Part shown: positions 13,401 through 23,878 of the stretch, one piece after another
Numbering within the stretch: the first letter of the stretch is position 1
Layout: every line of letters begins with the position of its first letter
NCBI GenBank assembly: GCA_023375675.1
Contig: JALQBC010000012.1
Coordinates: 434,001 to 498,000, forward strand
DNA from: Cytospora piceicola
Taxonomy: Eukaryota; Ascomycota; Sordariomycetes; Diaporthales; Cytosporaceae
Length of the DNA: 64,000 nt
Reading direction: 5' to 3'
Notes under the pieces: generated by a model
Databases searched by the model: none
Told to the model about the DNA's origin: nothing
Seen by the model: the letters and a program-made list of their open reading frames with translations, nothing else
Program-made: the position numbers and the translations under genes

Positions 13401-13907
13401 ATTTCCCAAAAGCCAGGTAGGAAACGATGGCCTAGGGAAGTAGCTGTTAGGAGGATGAGGAAACGAGCTGGGTTGCTTACGATTATCACCGGCGAAAGCG
13501 CGCAAGATCCTAAGCTTGTGCCGTAACATATCGAGCTCGACCTTGACATTAGGGCCATATTTCTGGGGCAGAAGGGCGGCAAGCCTAGCTTCGATATCGG
13601 CTTGCTGGTCGAGAAGGGCTTTGATGGTGGGATCCAGGGAAGGATCATAGGGTAGACTGTTTGCTGTTATGGTGGTGGAGGTTGAAGCCTGGCCCTGGCT
13701 GAGACTGTAACTGTGAGTGTGACTGTGACTGTGACTGTGACTGTGGCCATGGTGAGAGGTGGAGGGAGGTGTATGGCCGGGAACGGGAGCGGGAGCGGAA
13801 GCGGAAGCGGGAGCGGGAACGGTGATGCTAGAGATGTCCCGATCCAGCCGGGGCGCGGTCGATGTACCGGTAGTCGCGAGAGTGGCCCCTAAGTTTTCGG
13901 AGGCCAT
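9188..13907 (-). CDS. Large multi-zinc-finger (C2H2-type) protein, five exons
   Basis: A predicted nuclear zinc-finger protein of 1459 residues; its targets are unknown. Exons (transcript order) are 13907-13481, 13310-13215, 13141-12486, 12431-12299 and 12255-9188. All junctions are GT-AG and phase-consistent. Residues 1-142 are low complexity with an HSHSHSHTHS tract. A C2H2-like unit lies at C235-x4-C240-x15-H256-x3-H260. The third intron splits a cysteine cluster that becomes complete only on splicing: C384-x2-C387-x6-C394-x5-C400-x2-C403, followed by FWVALGCHRGPLASLAETLVP, as I recall from related fungal proteins. The C-terminal half has a Cys/His block near residues 855-935, a polyproline tract near 1026, C2H2 fingers near 1095-1200 (CPHPQCGRVFKDLAAHMLTH and following) and a last CSICQTQF finger. 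The final 250 residues are Gly/Ala/Ser/Pro-rich. The 43-nt fourth intron is unusually short. The first ATG in frame is 13907. Confidence 0.8.
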
Positions 13908-14160
13908 GGGGGCCTTAGAACGCCGCCGGCCGGCGCTCCGGTGGCCGCACGGCAGCGCCAAGAAACGGTGGTGGAGACGGTGCTGTGCGGTGCCGTGCAC
14001 TGGATTTTGCTCTCCGTCCGGATTATGTTTCAGCAAGCCGTCTGTTTCTTTTGGGTCTCTTGCTTGACCCAAGACTGGCTTGCTAGTACCGAGAAGTTCA
14101 ATTGACCCAATTGACACACACTCACTTCGGACTCAGCTCAGTCATTCCCCAGGTACAGCA

Positions 14161-14200
14161 CAGCACACACAGCACAGCACAGGCACAGGCACAGGCACAG
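14161..14200. repeat. CACAG/CACAGG short tandem repeat
   Basis: Imperfect repeats of CAGCACA and CAGGCA units just upstream of the zinc-finger gene. Confidence 0.85.
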
Positions 14201-14521
14201 CTGATAGCCAATTCCTTCTCGACACCCCTTTGCCGTCTCCCCGGCTGTGGTCTGCAATAGGTTGTAATGTGGCAAGTAGATGATGCGTCCAGATTCAGTC
14301 CTGATTATGGCCTTGTCCGGCTCAATTCAGTTGATGCTCCAGCTGATCAGAAAGAAGAGCGCGCGCAACATAATCATGCGACAACAATATGAGAGTCATT
14401 AGACAGAAGATAGAAACATAGCAAGACCTTATACACGTAGGAATTGCATAGCGAGCAACAGGAAACGGGTGAAGGAGGGGGGGTGTGGGAGCGAGGATAA
14501 GGGTGAGGATGAAGGCAAAGC

Positions 14522-14522
14522 C

Positions 14523-14557
<35 letters not shown>

Positions 14558-14560
14558 GAG
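14522..14560 (+). repeat. (GGGTGA)n hexamer repeat with G-quadruplex potential
   Basis: Four consecutive GGG runs separated by TGA trinucleotides, with further GG and GGGG runs following. This satisfies the common G-quadruplex pattern on the plus strand, about 620 bp upstream of the zinc-finger start codon. Confidence 0.85.
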
Positions 14561-14621
14561 TGAGAGTGAAGACGAGATGAGGTACTCTCTTGTTGCGGGC
14601 GCGCGCAAGGCGATTGGGTTC

Positions 14622-14681
14622 GAGGCAAGGCAAGGCAGGGCAAGGCAAGGCAGGGCAGGACAGGGCAGGACAGGGCAGGGC
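14622..14681. repeat. GGCAA/GGGCA pentamer-type repeat
   Basis: Alternating GGCAAGGCA and GGGCAGGACA units form about 60 bp of purine-rich tandem repeat. Confidence 0.85.
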
Positions 14682-15526
14682 ACAGATAGATAAATGGAGC
14701 CCAGAACAGGAGGGCTGCTGCATGCGCGATTGATTAATTGGGAGCTGGACGGAATACTTCGTACGTCTGGTACCGACGGCACACATCAAGTCGCTCCCAC
14801 GTAGTTTACGTAGAGAAATACCATGCAAGGATGATACGGCAGGTGGGGCGACCGTTGGACGTTTTGGACTTGGTCAGTGTCTTCCCAATCCAATTCTTGA
14901 CCACTATCTACATAGTCTACAAACAAATATATATATACACACACACTACATATATATGTATGCATGCACTCATGCATGCGGACACACATACTGGACCTTA
15001 CCACTCCAGGGCTACTACTACCACAACTGCTACTAGTTGCTACGTACTATACCTTCCATACATACTTGCTGTGCGTCCAGCTAGACTGCAAGACTGCTAG
15101 ATCATCTCACTGCCACAGCTCGACACCCTCTCGACATCTCCCCCCCCCCCTTCTCTTCCCCCTTCTTCATCATATATGGCGACATTAACGGACTAGATTA
15201 CTCACCCCGGATCTGGCCTGCATTGCACTGCGCCCACTTTCAGCGACGCCTCATATCATTCCTTAGCTTTAGGGCCTAAAAGAAGAACACTTTCAAAACA
15301 GCTTGGAGCTCGCCGAGTGCACAAAGCTTGATCTGCCAACCAGCCAGCCACTGCCAGATCGCCAGAGAGTTGGAACTAAGTTCTGGAAGCGGTGCCGGTA
15401 AAAAAATCCATTATTCAGCTGTCCATAGGTGACAGAACCGAATAAAGGTATCAAGGATCAGTACTTAGATATTCCGAAGTATCGGTCCTCCGTATTCAGT
15501 TAGGAGCCAGCATCGATGAACCCAAA

Positions 15527-15582
15527 ACCACACCGAACCACACCACACCACACCACACCACAACACAACACAACACAACACA
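15527..15582. repeat. (CCACA)n then (ACACA)n repeat
   Basis: About five CCACA units pass into ACAAC/ACACA units. Confidence 0.9.
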
Positions 15583-16163
15583 CAAGACACCAAAGCTCGA
15601 CATGCGGAACCAAAGAAAACAGTACCATTGGTGTAACTTCTGAGCACCGCAACACCCTTGACAAGTCGAATCACCCGCTGCTGTGGCCTGGCGCCTGCAA
15701 CTGCACGCCCACACGTCTGCCGGCATGGGGTTTTTTTTATTTTGTTGCGCATCATCAGCTGGGGTGAGAGTAACACGCGGGGAGTGGTGGCCTTCACCAG
15801 CCCCTCTTGTCTATCTACTGGGCGTGGCATCTACCAGTAAGACCCCATCATGCCATACACAATAATCTGGGTCCTCAAGCGGGTGCGACTCTGGCACACA
15901 CCGCACAAGACCTCTCAGCCTCTCAGAGCTTCGCTGGGCGCTTCGACTGTAGGGGCACAGATAAGATTTCCTGCACGGTAAATTTGCTTTGTCGAGGCTG
16001 TGAGCTACCCTGGCTTGCCTTGCGAAGACAGATGAGCTGAGATGGAGCTTGAGATGAGTTGAGTTGAGTTCCTTGACATCACCAGCCAGTCATGCAAAAT
16101 TTGTGGAGGCGTAAAAGGGCACACGCGATAACACAACATAAAAGGCAATACGACGCAACGGTA

Positions 16164-16202
16164 CGCAAAGCAAAGCAACGCAACGCAACGCAACGCAACG
16201 CC
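16164..16202. repeat. (CAACG)n pentanucleotide repeat
   Basis: Two CAAAG-type units are followed by about six CAACG units, in non-coding sequence. Confidence 0.92.
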
Positions 16203-19200
16203 CAAGTTCATCGTTCCGAGGTGACGGACGAGTCTTCCCGCAACTAAACTGCTATGGGACTCCTCAGGGCTGCCAGTGGCGTACGCCTCCCGTCATCCCA
16301 TGCCGTCAACTGTGAGGATGTGGGGCCAACGGGAGTATCCACCTGACGATGCGTTCAATATTCAATATTCAAGGCCAATGTTCAATCCTCAGTGTTGGTA
16401 TTTGAAAATCTCAAGGGCCAGAAATCTTCAACTGAGACAACTTGATGGTTCCATACTACAAACAAGAGGCTGGCTGTCTGCTCGATCGAACAACTATCTT
16501 CCAAACAGCAGGGCGGCTGGAGAAACCACACTACAACCCTTACCTCAACATCTTTGCGACGACGATCGTTGCTCATCCCACGGGAAAATTCGGCGATCCC
16601 CAGACCTCAAACCTCACCTCGCGGCAGTCTACCGGTACTTCCGCGGGATCGGTTGGGGACTGCGCGACGCAACGGCTACTACAAAGGGGCAGAAGGCCGC
16701 CTTCCAGAATTCCTCCAGATTCACAAGAGCGCTATTCTAAACACGGCTCAAAATCCGTCCAACGACGCGTGTTCTCATGCATGCGGAGGTGCTTCACACC
16801 TGACATGCTGATGCACAGAGCACTTACAGAGCGACTGAAAGCAGGGCGGTCAGCTCGAGCTCGCCGGGGATACTGATGACACAAGACGGATGGGTCAGCT
16901 AGGCACGGCTCGACAATAATTGCCAACACTTCTGCTTTTTTGTAGGATCGCCACTGATCGCGACAATACTTACCTAGGTAAGGAGAGACGGTTGGCTACA
17001 CACAGCAGGCCCGGCACTTCCCAAGAGAGCTGCAGCTCCAACTGGCCGGCTTGACAGGCGATACAGGATGTAACTGTAACCACACCCCACCGAAACACTT
17101 GGAATATGTTCAACCTTCACTTCTATCTATGAGGTCGCCGCGAGGAACAACACCACCATGTTGAATCCCCCGATCGCCGTTATCACTCGAGAACTGCAGC
17201 TGAGATGCAAATCGGCAACACTCAGCATGATCCTCGACGACCCTGGCTATATCAACCTACTATTTCCCAGACTACTAGCTGCAGTGAAGGCTGTTCGCTG
17301 CCGAGACTACCGAGGTACGGAATAGTCCATCGCCAATTCATTCGGCCCCGGATACTGCATAACAAGCCTTTACCCAAAAGATTGTGCCTAAAGGATTGCG
17401 GTTGGTCTTTTATACACCCTGGCCTTTTCCATTAGCCTAATGAGATGGCTCATCCCCCCATCCGATCTGTGCATTTTTACACGATAGATTAAGCTGCATG
17501 CTTATCCGTGGGATCCCTGGAAGTCGGCCGTCCTGTCGCTTCGTCTGGCCGGTCACCGATGCCCGTCCTCCGAGGATTGGTACTTCTCCGCCCTGCTGCA
17601 TACGTTTTTCAAGCTTGTTTCCACGTCTAAATAGACTATTAGCTTCCAGCGTTGGCGGCCAGCTGGGACGGGGCTCTGCCTAGATGACTAAGTGGCATCC
17701 TGCCTTGCCGCTTTCTGCTCGCCTCACATTTCCTCTCAGCCGTCGGTTTCTACCTTCTACTTCGAGTTTATCATCGTCATTGCCCACCATAGATCCCATC
17801 TATCCCGCATTGTCGTCGGGCATCTCGCCAGTTGCTGTGTCCGGGCCTATGTCCCCCGACGAGGCCACACACCTGTCTCTCCCCGCCATATTGGAGCACG
17901 GCCTATGAGCGTCTATAAACGCGCGTCAGTTGAGGGAGGCCGGCCCTTGGAATGAACGTTTCGCCGGTGTTTTGTAAAAGCTGTCTCCCGATGGACAAAG
18001 CAATGCAGTGTTCCTGCAGCAGGCGGGACCGTGAGTCCCCGTGATCAAGCACCCTTCGGGGAACAGCCTTCTTGTCGCTGGGCGGCTAGTTGCGGGGGTC
18101 TTTGCAAGTGTGTCGCCCTCGAGAGGGTCGTCTCCACGAGGCTGCAGACGAATGCGTGAAGGGCTTCGTCATCATCTTGGCCTCGGAGGTTCAGAGCCTC
18201 TTAGATCCACGGAGATTGCGACTCCTTGGGCTTGGAGACACTCCGGCAAATACATCGTGGGCCCGACTGGACGCAAGCTTCGTGGGGGGGGGGGGGGACC
18301 ATACTGGATGGACCGCATACCCTCCAGACCCAGCTGCAGGTATCGAGGCTGGGTTTATACTCTGCACCTCCAGGGTGCCCCTCAGAGAGGTCGGATCGGC
18401 TGTTACGAAGCTCTGTCACATTATTCGTTGTAACGAGTGCCGGGAAGTCTAACATGCCGCCCGTGGGATATCATCCCATGGATACATCCGAGGGGAAGTG
18501 GGTATCTTGTACGCTTGGCTATAGGCCCTGCAGCTTGCTAGGCGAGGCATGTTTTTGAACACATGTTCCTGGATCTCGATAATCTGGCGAGCTCTAGTGG
18601 TGGAGAAGCAGAAGGGCTGAGCCCCCTCATCCAATGACCACCTCCTGAAGCTACACGTAGAGGGAAGGTAATATTCCAGCTATATCTTTCTCGAAGCCAC
18701 AGTATCGAGGACAACCACTCATCGCCCTCGCAGGTTCAAGACGCACCCCGCTGGCATAAGACGAGAGAGGCTTATCTCTCGCACGAGTCGTTCGGAGCCG
18801 CTCCAGGCGATATAATCCCCTGCCTCCTTGGGTCTCGCTACATTGCAATTAGGTTTGAGGGCGGTTGGCACCTGCGACGTGGGATATCACTGCGGGACTC
18901 CAATCAATGCCGAGAAGACGCCATGTTCCTCGCTACTATACGGCCCGACAATCCTCTAGGGAACCATCCCCCCCCCCTCTCCTGATGAGTACCGGTATGG
19001 CATGCGACGAGGTCCTGTGCGGTCGACAACTACCCGTTCCCGACGGTCTCCACGTAATCATCAGCCGAATCTTGCTTCCATCATCGCACATGCCGGCACC
19101 GGACGACTTCCGCGGGCAGACAAAACATATCCTTAGCCGCCCCCCCTCTCCCCACCGGGGGGGGGGGGGTGGTGCTTTGAGGGGTGGCAGACTCGCATGT

Positions 19201-21086
19201 GGCTGGACTTCGTCTATCTCACTGATATGGCCCTGGGCGACTCGATGGCTGCGGAGGAGCCGAGTGTGCCGCTGTCAAATCACCACCCTCCCCCTCCCCC
19301 TCTTCTGAGGCCAAGTCCCTCAGCCATCCCACGGCCTGGGAACGGTTGGGGACGGCTGGGGCAGCTCATCCTTTTCTCTCTCTTGCCGCTGACTTGTTGC
19401 AGATGCCGTGCTACTGCAAGTGATCCCCACGCTGATGTGACGCCCTCCTCTCGATGGGTGGGAAGGCTCGTCTCATGGACGAGGATGGGTGTCGTCGCAT
19501 GTGATTTGCGTATATGCCCTCTTCTGAGCCGGCACACGCGGTTGGTCGACCTGGTGCCGCTGGTCCAGCTGATTGGGCGGGTTCCAGGGACGCTCTCTTC
19601 ATCCTGCTTGGTCGGGGAGTTGAAATGATGCCTTCTTCCTTGTCGTGACGGTAGCTTCCGAGAGGATACGATGATTGTGGCGGCATGAGGGGCGCTTGAT
19701 CGAACCAGAGGCGGGATGTGAAAGTTCTGATTCCTTGGGGTGACTTACCCCCTGCTGATAAATATCTAGACGAATGTCTGGATGGGTCGGGGGGGGGGGG
19801 GGTACCATCACAATCGGCCCTCTGCCGACTGTGGCGGCAAAAATACCCCTTTTCATGCAGCATAAAGCAAGCACCGTGGGTGGATCAGGGTGCTGTCTTC
19901 CCCCTCTTCCCTCTCAATGTTTGGAGGGGGGGAGGGCACTGCCGGAGGACCCCAGTGATGAAGATCCTGGAATCAGATCCTATCAGAACTGGCCTTGGGT
20001 ATGCGACCACACCTCTCCTCGTGCTCTCCCCCTCGTGGCTGCCCTCTAAGCCTATTCTTCTGCCGCGGCTTGTCCGGTTCATGATAAGCGAACCTTGACC
20101 TTGTACTTGGCACATGCGCCTCATGCCACAGGGAGGGGGTGGGCGGCGAGCTTGGAGACTATGTTGCGCATGGTTAGCACGCGGGCCGCATAATCACTAG
20201 CATCGTGGGGGACACAACTTCGCCGCCGAGGCTCGGTGGCCGTGGTGTGGTGTGTGCCCAAGACACGGCGGAGTTCCGTGACATCGTTTGTGGCGTGTCT
20301 CAGGGGCCTAGGTGGTAGCTGTACCCAGCTCTTGTCGATGTCAAGTCTCCTCGGGTGGTACTTGAGAACTACAACCGGCTTTCACTATATGCATCTGCTG
20401 AGAGGTATCCTCGCTTGGGGCAGTGTCTCCGGTAGCATGTAAAACCGGACCAAACTTGCGCCTTGCAAGTTTAGCAGGTCAGCTCACCAAATGTCTCTTT
20501 CCATGACCTTGGAAATTCCAGCGTTCGAACCTGGCTTGCTCGGTTCCTTGGGGTCTTGATCTCTCCAGAGTGCTGGGATGGGACGCCTTGGCTGCGGGTT
20601 CTTGGACTCCTCGCTGCGCATGCCAACGTGAACATTACTTCTTTGGCTGAAAATGCCCGGTGTACTATGCTTTGTCTATGTACCGTTGTGGGCGTATTGT
20701 GTATACTTGACATAGCGCGTCTACACTCGAGCGCGAAGTCTCGCACAGAATCCAGAATCCGTTGGCCCGGAAGATACGATGAGCTATGTGATAGGATTTA
20801 GAAATGGCTGGAAAGACTGATAGGTCGAGTTCGTGGGCTGGTTTATTCAGTAAAGAAAAAACAACCACCATGCTGGCGCCTTGGCATGCTATATTATTAA
20901 TGACTTCTATATCCTCTTCTCCAGATAGATAGCATGTTGAATGACTAGAAATTTATCCCTGATCATGAAGCAACGTCTCGACAAGTATTGGGTATTTTTT
21001 TCCTTTCGTACATCTCGCCTCGCCTCGCCTCGCCGAACTTTGGAACCAAATGATACAAGTCAAAAATAGCAGGTGAGTGCGCTCTC

Positions 21087-22463
21087 CTATTCTTCACCCC
21101 ACCGCCGTTCCCGCAGCGGCATCTCCTTCCCGTCGGCCTTGCGGCTTCCATCTACCTCTGCCTTCCATGCCCAATACTCCCCAAGTCTCACCTCGGCGTA
21201 GGAGGCATAGTCGAAGTCTATGTCAGAGATAGTGGCCTGGATCAGCGCCCAGATCCCCCAGTAGAACCCGGGGACTCCACGGAAAAGATCAACTTCGTCC
21301 GAGAGCTTCTGTATCTCGGCCTCCTCGTCGTGCTTGGGCTTTCCGGGCAGCAGGCTAAAGTACGCCTGCACATACTTGGTAATGAACTCTCGCCGCTGCG
21401 ACTTGGTCGGCAGTACGTTGAAGTCGCAGTCGAAACCGCCCCACTCGGCAAAGTGGTTGCTGAGATCGAAGGCAGCAGGCGAGGGCACGGCGTATTCGTA
21501 GTCAATGAAGGTTACAGATTCGCCGGTGCCGGTTGCAGCGCCATTGCCTGATATGCCGGAGTCCTGTGCGCCTCCTTTGGGCATGACGATGACGTTGCCG
21601 CAGAGAAGATCGCAGTGTGCGAAGATTAGCTGTTCTTTGTTAGCTCTCGGTCGCGGAGGGGGGAATGTGTCCAGGTGTAAACTCACGCCGTCCTCGCCCA
21701 AGCCCGTCCGCTGGCTCAGCTCGGCAACCAGCTTCTCCAACTCGCCCTGTAGCCTCTGCTGCCGCTCTTTTTGGACCGCGGTCTCAGTTGGCAGCGCAAA
21801 TATCCACTTCTGCATGACAGTCCACACATTGGGTGCCTGCTTTCCCGGCGCGGCGGCGTCGATGGCTTCCTGCAAGGTCGTGTACCTCTTGGCTGCCGCG
21901 GCCAAGATCTCGGCACAGTGCCCGTTCATCTTCTCGCTGACATGCGTCTTCCCAGGCAGACACGGCACGGTGGCATGCCACTGCGCCAGGCGTCCTGCGA
22001 CGGCCAGGTATATCTCGGGTTTCCTCAGGTCCTCGGGCGTCGTGACGCTGCCCCGGATGAACCTGTACATCATGCCATTGTCGAAGCGCGCCAACAGATC
22101 CGGCGCCAGCCCGTTCTGCATGAGCAGCTCGTGGTTCTGTGTCTCCCGGGCGCGGTCGATGATCAGGTCGGTGCCGTGGCCGTAGGCTCGCAGCAGGATT
22201 GCCTCCCTGTCGACGTCATCTTTGGACAGCCCCGGTCGCTTGTTGACAGCTTTGAGCAGAGTGTTGGTGATGCCATCAGTGAAGCGGACGAACTCGAGGT
22301 TCGAACCTTCTGATGCCCACTCCGGCCGGAGTGCGAGGATAAGTCGGCGAGCAGAGGCGTCGGAGTCGGAGCTGTCGTAGCTTTGGGAAATGTAACGGAC
22401 GGGAGTGTGTTGTTGATCGGCGCCGGGGCCGCCGTCGACAGTGGTGCCGTTTTGGTGTACCAT
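21087..22463 (-). CDS. EKI1: Ethanolamine kinase (choline/ethanolamine kinase family), two exons
   Basis: ATP-dependent phosphorylation of ethanolamine (possibly also choline), the first step of the CDP-ethanolamine (Kennedy) route to phosphatidylethanolamine, in the cytosol. Exons are 22463-21687 and 21629-21087 (439 residues). The 57-nt intron (donor GTGAGT, branch GCTAAC, acceptor CAG) has no stop and keeps the frame, so an intronless reading would insert 19 residues just before the catalytic core. Splicing restores DG-LIFAHCDLLCGNVIV. Key residues are H264, D266 and N271 in the HCDLLCGN catalytic loop (HxDxxxxN) and D302 in FIDYEYA. N-terminal blocks FVRFTDGITNTLLKAV and EAILLRAYGHGTDLIIDR are typical of fungal ethanolamine kinases. 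The start is the only ATG before the conserved block. A CA-rich microsatellite sits 55-95 bases upstream. Family is certain; ethanolamine over choline preference is inferred by resemblance. Confidence 0.93.
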   Translation of the reverse strand: MVHQNGTTVDGGPGADQQHTPVRYISQSYDSSDSDASARRLILALRPEWASEGSNLEFVRFTDGITNTLLKAVNKRPGLSKDDVDREAILLRAYGHGTDLIIDRARETQNHELLMQNGLAPDLLARFDNGMMYRFIRGSVTTPEDLRKPEIYLAVAGRLAQWHATVPCLPGKTHVSEKMNGHCAEILAAAAKRYTTLQEAIDAAAPGKQAPNVWTVMQKWIFALPTETAVQKERQQRLQGELEKLVAELSQRTGLGEDGVSLHLDTFPPPRPRANKEQLIFAHCDLLCGNVIVMPKGGAQDSGISGNGAATGTGESVTFIDYEYAVPSPAAFDLSNHFAEWGGFDCDFNVLPTKSQRREFITKYVQAYFSLLPGKPKHDEEAEIQKLSDEVDLFRGVPGFYWGIWALIQATISDIDFDYASYAEVRLGEYWAWKAEVDGSRKADGKEMPLRERRWGEE

Positions 22464-22518
22464 GGTTGGAGAAAGGAAGAGGGGATGCGGAGGGGAGTGG
22501 CAGGCAGGGTAGTTGGGC

Positions 22519-22559
22519 GCGTGTGTGTGTAGGTGTGTGTGTGTGCGCGTGTGTGTGTG
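22519..22559. repeat. GT/CA microsatellite in EKI1 leader
   Basis: (GT)n interrupted by AG and GC steps; on the minus strand this is a CA-rich tract 55-95 bases before the EKI1 ATG. Confidence 0.92.
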
Positions 22560-22950
22560 ACTATGGTTGGTCTTGGTGGTGTGGAGGGGTTGGAAAAGGG
22601 GGCTGGCGTCTTTGGTTGTAGAGAGATGAGGAAAGGGCAATGCTGCTCTAGCGCTCTATCAGATACTCTAGTACGTTGTCAGATCCTCAATCATGTGCCT
22701 CTACTTCGAACTTCGTGGCCAGAGTTCGTTTGTCTTTGTCTCATTGACACCTCCCCCAAACGGTGTGTCCAGGATGGATGCAAAGTCAAGGAGAGACCAA
22801 GACGTCATAGGTTTGTGCAGAGCTGCAGCAGAGTGGGAGAGACAGAAAAGAGAGCTTACCATGCAATTGGACCCGGTATGAGGAGGGGAGCACTGAAGAG
22901 GGGAGGTCACTATGGCTTAGGACCCGCGCAGAGCAATGCGACTGACTATC

Positions 22951-22960
22951 TACCTAGGTA
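22951..22960. repeat. Dispersed palindrome TACCTAGGTA (example copy)
   Basis: Perfect 10-bp palindrome. Other exact copies start at 546, 4422, 16971, 23428, 30919, 45635, 46199 and 51691, all in non-coding sequence. Confidence 0.9.
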
Positions 22961-23878
22961 GCTAGGTAGTCTAGGTACCTCGGTTTCAATGGAGCTGAAA
23001 GTCCCAAGATGGTACAAGAAATACTACAAGATGCCAGGAACGGGGAATTGGGGAAGAAAGTAAGAAGAACTGAAGACCTCAAGTGCCTCGGGACAATGCA
23101 ATCAACCTCTTGATGTTTTTGAATGCTGTAACAGACGGGCCACGAGGACAGTTTCCTGAAGAACAACAGGGCAGAAGAGGCACTTCCTAATATGGAGTAC
23201 ATTTTGTTAAGAAGAAGGGTGTGCCCCTGTTTGATAGCGAGTGCCCCACAAGGGTCCAGATGTCTTTCAATCAAATAATGTTGATTGTTGAGGAGGACAA
23301 CCTTGAAAGTTCCCATGTGAAGATCACGCTGTGCTGCTACTTATCTTTTGTACCTATGTACCTGGGTACCTTGACTGCCAGCTGGGGACACCAGTTGACA
23401 GCTGGCAGCAGCTGGCTAATATAACATTACCTAGGTAGCTCTCTCCCTCATTTGTTCTCAGGTAAGCTAGCAGCAAGGGTCCACTGCTTGTCTGGATATA
23501 CCAGTTGATTTGACATGGCAGACACCACCCCCCCCCCCCTTCAAAAAAGAATATCTACAAACAAAACAACACTCCGTCTGTCCAGATATAACCAAGGTAC
23601 ACTCTTTGAATCTTTCCATCGTTCTGGTGTTTATCTCGCAATTTTGCAAATCTATCCGTCACGGTAATACAAACACGACATGTGACAACTTCCTCTACTT
23701 CAGCTATTGATGCCATGCACCGTCCATGAGGAACTCGGATATTCGCAATCTATGGGCTTTTAATACCTATTGATCAATCTCAAACACCACTCGGCCGCCT
23801 GGCTTTGCATGTATTGAGGCCAGAGAATGGAAACGACCTGACAGGATCCCCCATTCTTACGTCTCGACCAAACCGGCC

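Larger units (their letters stand above)
13908..21086. other. 7.2 kb gene-poor region
   Basis: No convincing gene is found on either strand; open frames are short, start at non-ATG codons and match nothing I recognise. From 13.9 to 16.3 kb it is dominated by short tandem repeats. From 17.9 to 20.9 kb the base composition is balanced, not RIP-like, but it holds three runs of 13-14 G on the plus strand (18284-18297, 19157-19169, 19789-19802). One TACCTAGGTA palindrome lies at 16971. The left end must contain the promoter of the zinc-finger gene; the right end the 3' region of the ethanolamine kinase gene. Confidence 0.55.
22464..23878. other. Divergent intergenic region between EKI1 and NPR3
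   Basis: This 1.4 kb contains the promoters and leaders of both flanking genes. It holds a GT/CA microsatellite next to EKI1 and two exact copies of TACCTAGGTA (22951 and 23428) plus related TAGGTAG/CTAGGTACC pieces. A run of 13 C lies near 23528-23540. No gene is recognised. Confidence 0.6.

Noticed and set aside
16276..16740. 154-codon plus-strand frame
   Set aside because: It opens with GTG, not ATG, shows no domain or codon pattern, and overlaps other frames of equal length.
20515..20540. B-box-like GGTTCGAAC on the minus strand
   Set aside because: No A box, no acceptor pairing, no T-run terminator.
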